Origin: Gossypium raimondii
Taxonomy: Eukaryota > Streptophyta > Magnoliopsida > Malvales > Malvaceae
Direction: 5' to 3'
DNA: 64,000 nt
NCBI RefSeq assembly: GCF_025698545.1
Contig: NC_068567.1
Coordinates: 4,092,001 to 4,156,000 of the forward strand
Numbering within the stretch: the stretch's first letter is position 1; every line of letters begins with the position of its first letter. Of the stretch, positions 1 through 10,507 are shown one piece after another. The position numbers and the translations under genes were made by a program. The notes beneath the pieces are model-generated. The model was not told the DNA's origin, ran no database searches, and saw only the letters and a program-made list of their open reading frames with translations.

Positions 1-182
1 TCATGATGATCGTAATGATGATAATCATCATCATTACGGTGTGATGGCGGGCTCTCTGAAGAGAAAGAAGAGCCACCCATCCGACCACCGGTAGCAGCGG
101 AGACTTCATATAGGTGGTGGGATAATAGTAAGGTAACAACAACAGCAAGAATGGAGAGCTTTGGGAAACTCTTGAAAGCCAT
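1..182 (-). CDS. 5' part of a small secreted protein gene (runs off the window)
   Basis: An open frame begins with ATG at 182 and reads leftward off the window edge without a stop, giving 60 residues. The first 28 or so form a clear signal peptide: basic start MAFKSFPK, hydrophobic core LSILAVVVTLLLS, small residues EVSAA before the likely cleavage point. After it comes ATGGRMGGSSFSS, then an Asp/His-rich stretch with runs of DDD and HH. The GGRMGGSSFSS motif recalls small plant proteins of unknown function, some assigned to the DUF1517 group, but this is recollection and not a firm assignment. The protein probably enters the secretory pathway. Downstream exons, full length and function cannot be judged. 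Upstream sequence (183-300) contains TATA-like strings. Confidence 0.6.
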   Translation of the reverse strand, partial: MAFKSFPKLSILAVVVTLLLSHHLYEVSAATGGRMGGSSFSSESPPSHRNDDDYHHYDHH

Positions 183-1815
183 TATTTTGGGGAAGATGAA
201 ATTTCGAGTTTTTCTTTTGTAACAATCAAACTTAATGGAGTGGGTTTTGGAATCTCGATTTTAGGGTTATATTATATGTATATATATTATTATATACAAT
301 TGAAGTACGCGTTTTCACATGCGAATTTCCTTAATTTTCTGGTAAAAACTTTGCTTCGAATACAGGTGTTCATGGTCGGACGGAGGTGAAGATTCCTCGA
401 AAAGGAAGAGATTTTGATAAAAATATAACATTCGGATAAAAATATAGCATTAAAAATAGGTTTATAAATAAAAATGGAAGGTTTTTTAAATCGGTCGAGT
501 TTCGAGTAAGTTTTATTGGTTGAGATTTAATTGGTAGTTTCGAATGAATTGTATTTATTTTAGCGTATTTGATTTATTATATTTTTAAAATTTATTTTTA
601 TATAAAAAAGAATATAAAAGAATTTAATATAGTTTATCTTGGGTTCGATTTTTAATATTTTTATTTAGACTGAATTTAAACAAAATTTTAGAGCTATTTT
701 TTGAATCGAACCCAAACTTAAAAAAACAAGCTTGTAACAATCAGATGAAAAATTGAAAATGGTTCAGATTATAACTCACAGATGCGAAATTCCACGCATT
801 AAGACTAAAAGATGAGCACATAAAACCCGATATCAATATCACCGAGGCTTCATTGGTACTAAACGTTGCTTTTCAAACCTAATAAAATATAATATAATAT
901 AGGATAAACTATACAATTAGTTACTCAATTACAAGTAAAGTTGCGTTTTGATCCCTTAACTAAAAATAGTTATGCTTTGGTCACTAACATATTTGAAATT
1001 TTTTTTTGCCACTTGATTGTTAAGTGGCTAACGATGTCACTTTTTTAGTTGGTATAATAATAATTTTGATTCTCATCTTTTATATTTTCTATCAATTTGA
1101 TCCCGATTCTATATAAAATAAAAATAAAACTTGAATTCTAAAACTTTCCTAAAAGTACATAGAAAATTTAAAATTTAAATAAAAATTCATAAAAATTTCA
1201 AAAGTAGATAAGGTGAGAGAAAATAGGAAAAATTAAAATTTCCTGCAACATATATTTTTAAAATACTATCTAAATTTCAACACATCATCAAAGTCATACA
1301 TATATATAAATTAATACAGAATTATAACATAATTCTGTATTTAAAAATAATATATAATATTTCACTAAAAGTAACATATTATAAATAATGAAATGTATTA
1401 ATAATACATGAAATATATACCATATTAAAATAAATAAACTAGACTAAACTGTTAGTAAAGCGAAATTTAAACACTTAAATATATCAAATAAAGATTATTA
1501 AATGAATACAATTATTTATCATTATGCTATCATCAGTCCTAAGTTGGTGTCAAGTTAATTTGTGATACCATCTCAATCAGCAATATCATTAATATTCTAT
1601 CACATACGCGTGCGTGTGGAAACCTCTATTTAGAACACAGTTGCTTGTTTAAAAATAACATATGATAAATAATGAAATGCATAGTTTGAAACTGATTAAT
1701 AATAAATGAAATATGTATAATATTAAAATAAAAAATTAAATTAAATTACAAGTAAAATGAAATATGCCTAACTGACTCGTGATACCAACTCAGTGAGTGG
1801 CTTAAATAATAGTAA

Positions 1816-1818
<3 letters not shown>
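183..1818. other. AT-rich intergenic DNA; duplicated flank from about 890
   Basis: No gene is visible. From about 890 the sequence is a diverged copy of the DNA at 16650-18760 upstream of callose synthase gene A. Shared landmarks are the string around 903-950 (16665-16710), the 'gtgataccatctcaatcagc' region (about 1560 versus 18400) and the 'gataccaactca' region (about 1780 versus 18735). The paralogous tract resumes after the copia element at 7048. Confidence 0.6.

Positions 1819-1860
<42 letters not shown>
1819..1860. repeat. (TA)n microsatellite
   Basis: An uninterrupted run of about 21 TA dinucleotides ends exactly where the copia LTR begins. It continues as atatatacacacac after the element at 7048, so the retrotransposon inserted into a simple repeat. 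Confidence 0.9.
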
Positions 1861-1864
<4 letters not shown>

Positions 1865-2283
1865 AAGTATGACTCTATTTTCAGTCAAATTTAAGAAATA
1901 ATCTTTTAGTTAAACTATGTTTATTTGTTTCATCAAACACCGATTAGTTTAGATTATTTTACTATTATTTGACATATGAATTTAGCCTATAAATAGGCTC
2001 TTTTATAACCTTAAAAAATACACCCATTAGAGATTAGAACTCATAACACATTTAGAGAATTTTGTGTTTACGTTTTGAGGGTTCTTTATTTTCGGGTTTT
2101 TGGGGTTTAGTTTTATCTCCATCTTTTGTACTCTTCGTTCTTTTGCCATAATAATAAATTATCTTTGCCCGTAGTTTTTTATCCTCTTTGGAGGAGTTTT
2201 TCCACATTAAATTTGTGTGTTCAATTTCTCAATTTATTCCGCTATTTTTGTTACTTGTTGCTTAATCGGGTCGATCCCTAACA
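1861..2283 (+). repeat. 5' LTR of the copia element
   Basis: 423-bp LTR with TG...CA ends. It contains a TATA-like string in 'gcctataaataggctc' near 1987. It aligns along its length with the 3' LTR with scattered substitutions and small indels, implying the insertion is not recent. Confidence 0.92.
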
Positions 2284-2330
2284 AGTGGTATCAGAGCTAG
2301 TTCAATTTTCATAGATCAGCCCATTGAGAT

Positions 2331-3006
2331 ATGGCAACAACAAGGTTTGAAATTGAGAAGTTCGATGGTGAGACAAATTTCAATCTGTGGCAAGTTCGGA
2401 TGATGGCAATTCTAGTTCAATCCGGTTTGAAAAAGGTTGTTACTGGGAAAAAACCTGAGAATCTAAATAAAATAGAATGAGAAGAGCTTGATGAAAAGGC
2501 CTTGTCTGCAATCCAGTTGTGCCTCGCGAATACGGTATTGCAGGAGGTATTGATAGAGAAGACCTCATTCGCCTTGTAGAAAAGGTTAGAAACTCTTTAT
2601 GCGATTAAGTCTCTGGCTAACCGTTTAGTGTTGAAACGTCTATTTACGTTTCGCATGAACGAAGGTGAGCTTCTTAGAGATCACATCAGTCAATTCATTA
2701 CTCTTTTAAATGATTTAAAGAACGTTGAGGTTCATATTGATGATGAAGATCAAGTTATGCTATTATTGTGCTCTTTACCCCCTTCATACAAGTCTTTCAA
2801 GGAGACCCTGATTTATGGCAGAGACAAAATCTCGTTCGAAGATGTGAAGAGTCATTTGTTGAGTAGAGATAAACTCGACAATGAGCTTCATTTGGATAGC
2901 AGGGCAGATAGGCAAGCTTCCGTTTTAGTAGCATCAAAGAAACGAGACAAAATGTATCGCTATTGTAAAAAGTTAGGTCAGGTCAAAGTAGATTGTTATA
3001 AACTGC
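2331..3006 (+). pseudogene. Copia gag, broken
   Basis: Reading from ATG at 2331 gives a copia-type Gag beginning MATTRFEIEKFDGETNFNLW, with the family's later region ETLYAIKSLANRLVLKRLF and a gag core ending in a zinc-knuckle-like stretch (YRYCKKLGQVKVDCYKL). In-frame stops occur near 2478 and near 2577, before the open part that begins around 2628. The zinc knuckle has lost its usual His (Q in its place). At 3006 the frame is cut by a gypsy-type solo LTR; the same frame resumes at 5812. Gag would form the virus-like particle, but this copy cannot be translated intact. Confidence 0.85.
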
Positions 3007-3195
3007 TGTACAAGCCCAAATTTACCCATTACAAACCCATCTTAAACAAACCCAAAATAACCCAATACCCAACCCATTTCCAGCAGACCCAAAACCTAAC
3101 ACCAACCCAATTAAACCCAAACCCAAACCCAAAACCTAGCCCAATACAAAACCCTAGCAGCCCAACTAAACTTTTCAGCAAAAAACAAAAAAAAA

Positions 3196-3218
3196 CCCTA
3201 GGTGCGTCGCACCTAGGG
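3196..3218. repeat. 23-nt perfect palindrome inside the solo LTR
   Basis: CCCTAGGTGCG and its exact reverse complement flank a single T. The 11-bp GC-rich stem would form a tight hairpin in RNA or single-stranded DNA. It sits upstream of the TATA-like box of the LTR. Confidence 0.85.
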
Positions 3219-5044
3219 CATTCTATTTTTTGACCCCTAGCCCGGCGCCGCCTCACTAGTCGCCACCGCCGCACGTCAATCACTGTCACCCCACTTGCGC
3301 CTGTAGCACCTGTAACAAGTAACAGTAAAAAAAATATAAAAAAATAATAAAAATAATAGAAACAAGTTGTAGCAATGGCTATATAAAGCCAATTCAAAGA
3401 TCTGTAATGGGGTTCCCTCCCCCCTTCTTTCACGATTTGAAGAAATAAAAAAACAAAAAAAAACAGATTCAACAACCCCTTTTTCGGTATATCTATTTTC
3501 CTTTTCTATTTTTATTTTATTCTCTTTATTTTTTTTCCTTTCGAACTATTTGTGTTCGATTTTGTTTCTTTTATTTTTTAAAACTATATATATATAACAT
3601 ATAAACGTAAAAAAAAAAGCAAAAAAAAATAACCTTTGAATTTTTCGGCCACCGGACGCGACGGCGTTGACGGCGGCTATCCTCGCCGAATTCTGGGATG
3701 AGGGAGAGGGAGAGAGAGATTTGAGAGGAAAATTTTTAGCTTTTCTGGAGAAGAAGAGAAAAAATGAAAATTTAAAAAAAAATTGGTTTTTATAAAGAGA
3801 ACAAAACGATGCCGTTTTAGGCCTCCCCTTTTTTGACCCGCGCGGTGACCCGACCCAGGGGGAAGGATCCGCGCGTTTTGCTTTCAGGGGATATTTGCGC
3901 CATAGGTCCCCCCTCCTTTGTGGCGTGTTCGATGCAATCCTTTTTATTTTTTCGATTTTGGCCGCGAATTTCGCGTCTGTTTCAATTTGGTCTGTGAACC
4001 CTGTGCATGCATGTTGCCTTTATCAGAACGCACTAATTTAACCAACGCGGAAATTGCCTTTCAAGTCCCTTCCATTGCTATGCGTCGCGATTTAATCCGT
4101 TTTTTATTTTTGATTTCGCCCCTTAAGATTTTGCTTATTTTCAATTTAATCTTTTTTGTTTTAGCTCTTTTACTGTTAAACTAACTATTTTTAATCTTGT
4201 TATTACTATTATATTATACCATTAGCCTTATATTATTATTGTTATATTTTTATTTTTTACTTATTTAAATTCAAATATACTTGTCCTATTATTATTACTA
4301 TTATAACTATTTATATATACATACATACCTTATTATATATCTTTATATCTTATTATGTATATATATCTATATCTCTTTTAAATATTTTCTAGCTTATGTA
4401 TATTCATTCGTTTTGCTATATATATATATATGTCTAGCTCCATTATGCATTTATATATATATACGCCTATAAGCTTTTATTTTATTTTATTTATTTCATA
4501 TATATACATACATACATATATTCTTTTTGCATATACTTTATAATCTTAAAAATAAGTATACTTACATACATTTTGTACATATACCTACCCTTTTTTACAT
4601 GTATTTCATTATTTTCATATTCCATAATTTTTATATACCTACGTATATGTACATATTATATATATATATATATATTTATATATTCTTTATATTTTAAAAT
4701 ATATTATATATATAAACTTTATATATATTTTATAATTCACATATACATACATATTTTAATTTATATCTATGTACATATATATATATTATAATGTTATTCA
4801 CTACTATTGTTTTATTTGGTGTTAATTTATTTATTTATTTATTTACGTGCTCATTATTATTTTTATTTTATTTAAGTGCTTTAATTTTTTATTTGTTTAT
4901 TTACTTTTATTTGTTGATTTCTTTTCATTATATATTTGTCATCTTATTTATTTATCTTTTCTTATTTTGCTTGTGTTATTTACATTATCATCATTATCAT
5001 TATCTTACATTTTACTCGGATTTATCAAAAACGAAAATTTTTTC

Positions 5045-5475
5045 AAATAAGACAATGTTTTGCGTTTGGAAATTCGAGAAAACATGCCCTAAGGTGCTGG
5101 GTGTCGATTTTTCTCGTTCAACCAAATGGCTTAATATCCTTTTAAAAATTTTAAAATAAGGCAATGTTTTGCGTTTGGGAAATTCGAGAAAACATGCCCT
5201 AAGGTGCTGGGTGTCAATTTTTCTCGTTCAACCAAATGACTAAATATCCTTTTAAAAATTTTAAAATAAGGCAATGTTTTGCGTTTGGAAATTCGAGAAA
5301 ACGTGCCCTAATGTGCTGGGTGTCGATTTTTCTCATTCAACCAAATGGCTAAATATCCTTGTAAAAATTTCAAAATAAGGCAATGTTTTGCGTTTGGAAA
5401 TTCGAGGAGCGTGCCCTAATGTGCTGGGTTTCGATTTCTCGATTGACCGAATAGCCAAATATCCTCTTGAATTTC
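5045..5475 (+). repeat. Tandem array of four ~110-bp units
   Basis: Four units start near 5045, 5154, 5264 and 5373, each with AATAAGGCAATGTTTTGCG, an AAATTCGAG string, GTGCTGGGTGTCGATTT, and AAATATCCTT toward the end. Spacing between equivalent bases is 109, 110 and 109. The last unit is the most diverged. The array lies in the 3' third of the solo LTR. Confidence 0.92.
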
Positions 5476-5811
5476 AATCCATGTTATCCGAGTTTTTTTT
5501 AGGATCGTATTTTAAATATTTCTAAAGTTTTCAGTTTTTCGACACTAAGACATTAAGTAATCAACTAGGTACCAATTTTGGGCGTATCGAGGGTGCTAAT
5601 CCTTCCTCGTGCGTAACCGACTCCCGAACCCATTTTTTTGAATTTCGTGGACCAAAATCGTTGTTTTAATAAAATTAAATTGTTTATTAAAAACAACCGC
5701 TTTGCAAGGTGATCCAATAACACCTTATAAAAAAGGATTGGTGGCGACTCCCGTTTTCATTTTCAAAACCCAAGTCGACCTCGTTTTTCAATAAAAAAAT
5801 GGTGTCAACAA

Positions 5812-6563
5812 TTGCGAAATAAAAGAGTTGCTGAGAGTAACGAGAAAGATGGAGCTGGTGCTAATTTGGCCGATGAAAGCGGTGATGATTTCTTGTTAGT
5901 GTCAACGAGCGATAAGTCGATAACTCCAAGCTCACGTCCGAGTGGATCCTAGATTCGAGATGTTCTTTCCACATGTGTCCTAATAGAGAATGGTTCTCCA
6001 CATACAGTTCGGTTGAAGGTGGAGTTGTGCGCATGGGAAATGATTCATCTAGTAAGGTAATTGGTATTGTAACTGTTAAAATCAGGACACACGATGGGAC
6101 AATTAGGACACTCTCAGATGTCAGGTATGTACCTGATTTACGAAAGAATCTCATCTCCTTGAGTATTTTAGACTTGAAAGGATGCAAAATCAACATCGAG
6201 TCGAGCGGTATTAAAGTATCTCGTGGAGCTCTCGTTTTGTTAAAAGGTAAAAGAACTGGCAGTCTTTATATTCTGGAAGGTTCTACAATGACCGGTGAAA
6301 TCGAACGTCCCTCATCCGTTACAGAGTCGAAGTCAACTCGTTTGGAGCGGAGGCAACTTGGTCATAGGAGGGAAAAATGTATGACCGTTTCGTTGAAGAG
6401 AGGTTCTCTTTTGGATGCAGGTTTTGAAAAGTTAGGCCACTGTGTTCGTGAAAATCAAACTCGGGTTAGTTTTGATTTGGCAGTGTACAAGTCGAAGGCT
6501 AGAAGTCTTCCAGTTTCTAAGCACAGATTCGACTCAGTTAATTCCCTGCATAGTTCAAGATAG
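5812..6563 (+). pseudogene. Copia protease/gag-pre-integrase remnant
   Basis: After the nested LTR the polyprotein resumes (RNKRVAESN...). It then shows the retropepsin region WILDSRCSFHMCPNREWF, where the expected DSG active-site triad reads DSR, so the catalytic glycine is lost. A GSLYILEGST stretch and part of the gag-pre-integrase domain follow (GHRREKCMTVSLKRGSLLDAG). It then jumps to a short tail (VSKHRFDSVNSLH) that in relatives lies at the polyprotein C-terminus. The integrase, reverse transcriptase and RNase H parts are deleted between these points. Confidence 0.85.
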
Positions 6564-6620
6564 GCTCGTGGCGAGCTTTGGCAAAGATGACGTTGTGGAA
6601 ATATGAGTCAAGGTGGAGAT

Positions 6621-7047
6621 TAGTTAAGTATGACTCCTATTTTCAGTCAAATTTGAGAAATAATCTTTTAGTTAAACTCTATTTATTTGTTTCAGTCAAA
6701 CACTGATTAGTTTAGATTATTTTATTATTATTTGACATATAAATTTAGCCTATAAATAGGTTCTTTTACAACCTTAGAAAATACACCCATTAGAGATTAG
6801 AACTCATAACACATTTAGAGAATTTTGTATTTACGCTTTGAGGGTTCTTTATTTTCGGGTTTTTAGGGTTTAATTTTATCTCCATCTTTTGTACTCTTCG
6901 TTCTTTTGCCATTATAATAAAATTATCTTTGCCCGTAATTTTTTATCCTCTTTGGAGGAGTTTTTCCACGTTAAATTTGTGTGTTCAATTTCTCAATTTA
7001 TTCCGCTATTTTTGTTACTTGTTGCTTAATCGGGTCGATCCCTAACA
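6621..7047 (+). repeat. 3' LTR of the copia element
   Basis: 427-bp partner of the 5' LTR, preceded by the polypurine tract AAGGTGGAGA (6610-6619) and ending CCTAACA. Differences from the 5' LTR include a small insertion in the first bases and scattered substitutions. Confidence 0.92.
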
Positions 7048-7435
7048 ATATATACACACACAAAAAAAATTGATGGATGTAATAAAATGTGCATATTAAA
7101 ATAAAAGTGTATACAAAATATCAAAATAAAGTTTTAGTTGAGTGGTAAATTTAAGGTTTTACTAATCTAATTGACAACAGTTCAGATATTGATTTATGCA
7201 TATTTTATTGGTTTTAAAATAAAAAATAACTCGAGTAATACAACTTGTTGTAATTACGAGAAGATATTTTATAAAATCTCTAATTAAATTGATGCTTGGT
7301 TGACTTGTGATATTAACTCGGTGAGGCGCTTAAATAATAGTAAATATAGATATAAATATAAATAATTGATGCAAGTAATTTTCTTAACTAAGTTGGTGAC
7401 GTGATTGAAGACGACACAAACTCAATAAAAACTTA
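7048..7435. other. Intergenic DNA, continuation of the duplicated upstream tract
   Basis: This stretch has no gene. It parallels 18780-19100 upstream of callose synthase gene A, sharing 'aattgatggaggtaataaaa'-like strings, a gagtggtaaattta string and a cttaaataatagtaa string. Together with 890-1860 it shows the hairpin pseudogene arose from a segmental duplicate of the gene A region. Confidence 0.6.
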
Positions 7436-7650
7436 AAATAGATAATATATAGTTTAAAAAGTCGAACTCTAGAAACATATCGTACCAAATTCATTAGGAA
7501 GTTACCTTCATTTGGAAATTTAAAGCTAGATGAGTTCTGAATGAATAATTTACAATACAACCACTTGAGCTAAAACAATTAGGACTTTCAAATGTTAAAT
7601 GTAATTAATATGTATTACACAAATTATTAATTTAAGACCACTTGTGATCA
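7436..7650 (+). repeat. ~215-bp direct repeat, left copy
   Basis: This segment is repeated at 10213-10432 with high identity; shared strings include GAACTCTAGAAACATA and TTAGGACTTTCAAATGTTAA. The two copies bracket the Del/Tekay-like LTR. They are far too long for a target-site duplication. The distal part also recurs inverted at 13025-13186 as the outer end of the hairpin. Confidence 0.85.
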
Positions 7651-10212
7651 AACAATTTCAAATCATTTTATTTTCACTTCTCATTTCTCAACAATAGCTA
7701 TTTCAATTAGCTTTTCTTTACTTATATTTTTACATCATCTTATACTACCAAACCATTTCACGAATTATATCATTATCTATTTCTTGAACCCCTGGTTCAT
7801 ACATTTCATTTCCATATCTCAATTTAATATCTTATTTCGATTCATATTAAAGATCAGTCAATAAAATTTATATTATCAAAATTATTCATTTACCCCTATT
7901 AACTTAACTTGGACCTTAGCAGATACACGGATCCAACCAAACACACCAGAATGGCACCCAGTGCCTCATCGGATAGTTCGAAGCAACAAAGTGACACACA
8001 GTGTCTCATCGGCCAAGCCGAAGTAAGTTGGTACCCAGTACCTCATCGAATCTATCCGAAGTAACAGTATGACACCCAGTGTCTCATCGACTCAAGGTCG
8101 AAGTATCCCTGAACACTTCCAATCCTATGGCATGCCAACTATATCCGACTCAGCCCGACTAGTTAATAGGGTATTCAAATCATTTTTCTATTTCAAATTC
8201 ACTTTCAATTCAATCACAATTCAATTCAGATTCACTTCCCACTTTCAAATCAATATACAATTCAATAACAATACATATTTCATATGTTCACATATAATCA
8301 TACTTTGATTCAATTCAAACCACTTTTCAATTAATACACAATTCACATATTCACATATCTTCAAATCTCATATCTCGATTTTCAATTCACATATCAATTC
8401 ACAATTCACATATTCACACAAAACCATAATTTAATTTACTTTTATTCAATTCATATTTTAATTCAACTTTCCAACCAAATTCAAATCACAAATTATTTTT
8501 CATTCAATATACATTTCAATACCACATTAATTCTTTTAATTCAAATCATATCACTAGAAATTTCCATTCAATTCACATACAATTCAATATCGATATTCAC
8601 CTTATTTTTATTTACTAAACATATTATTCAAAATTCAACAATTGCTATTAATAAATTCAATACCAATACGTATTTATCATTTAATTCAATCGTGATACTT
8701 ACCTCAATTTCCTTATCATGTATATTAATTTAAAATTTAACAATTAATAATTAAATTCGAATTATGGTAATACTAACCGAAATTTCTCTCGAGTCACTCC
8801 TTGTTCACCTTCTCCTTTCCTTTCTCGGACAATGACTCTTGCACGACATTAGCTACGTAATTAAACAATTAAAAATCATTAATACACAATTTCATTAAAA
8901 TATTTCTATTTATACCTAAACTTTACATAAATTCTAATTTAATCCCTTATTAATACTAATTTTATTTTCTCAATCTAACTTCATATTCTATCTTAATTCT
9001 TACTATAAACTCATTTTAACTCTTCATTTTCACCATAAATTCCTAATTTCGAAATTCTCTCAATTTAGTCCCTATTAATTCAAAGCCTATAATTTATTTT
9101 ACAAATCAATCTTTTACTTACTTCTAACTTGAAATTCAATCAATTTAACCCCTAATTCTTTCATTTGTTCAACATATTCAATGTCTAGAAATATAATAAC
9201 TTCCCAAATTTCAACATAAATCCGATAATACTTTGCTCTAGGATGCTAAAAACTCAAAAATTATAAGAAAATGACTTAATTTAACTTACCAATTGAACTT
9301 GAAACCTCAAAACCTCAATTTTCCCTTTTCTTTCTTTCTTCTCTTTCTTTCCTTCTTTCCTTCTCTGTTTCGTTTGCCTATTCTGGTTCTATTCCCTTTT
9401 TCTATCTTTTATTTCTTTTATTTAATTAGTTTAATATAATAACAATAAAATAATAATATAATATTACTTACTTAAATAATAAGTAAATATATAATAATTA
9501 CTAATATATATATATATTTTATTTTTCCACATGTCATCATATAAACAATGCATTTGTTAACAATTTTGTTTATTTGAAATATAATAATATAAAATAATTA
9601 ATATAATTTACAATATAATAAAATAATAATATACTTTTAAAAAAATCTCAGATTTTTATCATGCATATGCCCCTCATTTATGGGACTTGGCATATTTATC
9701 TATTTAGTCCTTATAACTTTTCTTTAATCTATAATTAAACTTTTATCTCTATTGCAATTTAATCCTTTTCATAATTAACCTCAATTTAGACAAATTCACT
9801 TAATTAAAACCTAATTAACTACACAACTAACTTCGTAAATATTTATAATAAATATTTATGAATCCGATTATCAAACGGAGTCTCGGAATATTTTTTAATT
9901 TTGTCCTTTTTAATCAATTAACCATCGAAACGTTAAAATTTCTTAACGAAACTTTAATACTACCCTAATAATACTCCGTAAATATTTATAAAAATATTTA
10001 CGGCTCAGTTTATAATATCGAGGTCTCGATGCCTCGCTTTTTGACCCAATTTACCTAATAATTTTTTTTAAATCACAAAATTCACTCGTTCAAAAATATT
10101 TCTAAAATCACGCTTAACTTATAATTATTAATTAATAAAATTTTATAACTTTTTATAGAATTTAGTGATCTCAAATCACTATTTTGAAACTACTGAAAAT
10201 TAGGCTGTTACA
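7651..10212 (-). mobile_element. Del/Tekay-like gypsy LTR, minus orientation
   Basis: Read on the minus strand, the segment starts TGTAACAGCCTAATTTTCAG at 10212, the typical start of Del/Tekay chromovirus LTRs in cotton as I remember them. It contains the recurrent 'cacccagtgcctcatcgg' motif (about 7953-8100) and a pyrimidine-rich tract at 9328-9370. No gag-pol coding is present in the 2.6 kb, so it is a solo LTR or LTR fragment. The left boundary is not sharp; I place it where similarity between the flanking direct repeats ends. Confidence 0.7.
7953..8104. repeat. Four imperfect ~45-bp tandem motifs
   Basis: The motif (g/t)rcacccagtgycTCATCGg...CGAAG occurs four times in succession, beginning near 7953, 7993, 8030 and 8070. 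It lies within the Del/Tekay-like LTR. Confidence 0.75.
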
Positions 10213-10432
10213 AAATAGACAGTATATAATTAAAAGTCAGAACTCTAGAAACATACTGTACCAAATTTAGTAGGAAGTTACCTTCATTTGGAAATTTAAA
10301 GCTAGATGAGTTCTGAATGAATAATTTACAATACAACCACTTGAGCTAAAACAATTAGGACTTTCAAATGTTAAATGTAATTAATACGTATTACACAAAT
10401 TATTAATTTAAGATCACTTGTGATCAAACAGT
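10213..10432 (+). repeat. ~215-bp direct repeat, right copy, start of the inverted-repeat locus
   Basis: Right-hand partner of 7436-7650. It begins immediately after the LTR end (10212). From about 10261 it is also the outer part of the left hairpin arm, being the reverse complement of 13025-13186. Confidence 0.85.
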
Positions 10433-10507
10433 ATATTAAGACGAACACATTGACAATCCTACTCAACTTACTCGTATCATATTTGCATTTCCTGCAGTTT
10501 TGGTGCC

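Larger units (their letters stand above)
3007..5810 (+). mobile_element. Large Ty3/gypsy-type solo LTR (2804 bp) nested in copia gag
   Basis: The segment starts TGTACAAGCCC and ends GGTGTCAACA, giving TG...CA ends. Flanking 5-mers are ACTGC (3002-3006) and ATTGC (5811-5815), a target duplication with one mismatch. Removing the segment and one duplicate restores the gag codon order (KL then RNKR). It contains proline-codon-like CCCAAA repeats (3010-3160), a TATA-like GGCTATATAAAGCC near 3378, a very T-rich tract (4100-5000) and four tandem 110-bp units. No internal coding region is present, so this is a solo LTR from LTR-LTR recombination. The length suggests the Tat/Ogre lineage; that assignment is inference. 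Confidence 0.85.
1861..7047 (+). mobile_element. Non-autonomous Ty1/copia retrotransposon with nested solo LTR
   Basis: Two near-identical LTRs bound the element: 1861-2283 and 6621-7047, starting TGTTAAGTATGAC (the 3' copy has an extra base near its start) and ending CCCTAACA. The 5-bp flanks ATATA (1856-1860 and 7048-7052) match as a target duplication, though the TA-rich site makes this weak alone. A primer-binding site complementary to initiator tRNA-Met (TGGTATCAGAGC) follows the 5' LTR at 2286-2297, and the purine tract AAGGTGGAGA precedes the 3' LTR. Inside remain only gag and a protease/pre-integrase piece. Integrase, reverse transcriptase and RNase H are absent, so it could move only with enzymes from another copy. 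The related site at about 18770 lacks the element and represents the empty state. Confidence 0.93.

Noticed and set aside
3029..3475. 148-residue minus-strand open frame
   Set aside because: It is antisense to the CCCAAA repeats and T-rich leader of the LTR; the Gly/Phe repeats are low-complexity translation.
3918..4184. 88-residue open frame in the LTR
   Set aside because: No similarity or domain recognised; it sits in non-coding LTR sequence.
4281..5159. Several open frames of 60-120 residues in the T-rich part of the solo LTR
   Set aside because: They consist almost entirely of Phe, Tyr, Ile and Leu from T/A-rich DNA, lie inside an LTR, and overlap in different frames.
5045..5475. Tandem array considered as a CRISPR-like array
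   Set aside because: Plant nuclear DNA, whole 110-bp units repeated without unique spacers.
1861..7047. An autonomous copia retrotransposon
   Set aside because: Integrase, reverse transcriptase and RNase H are missing, gag has stops and the protease active site is altered.
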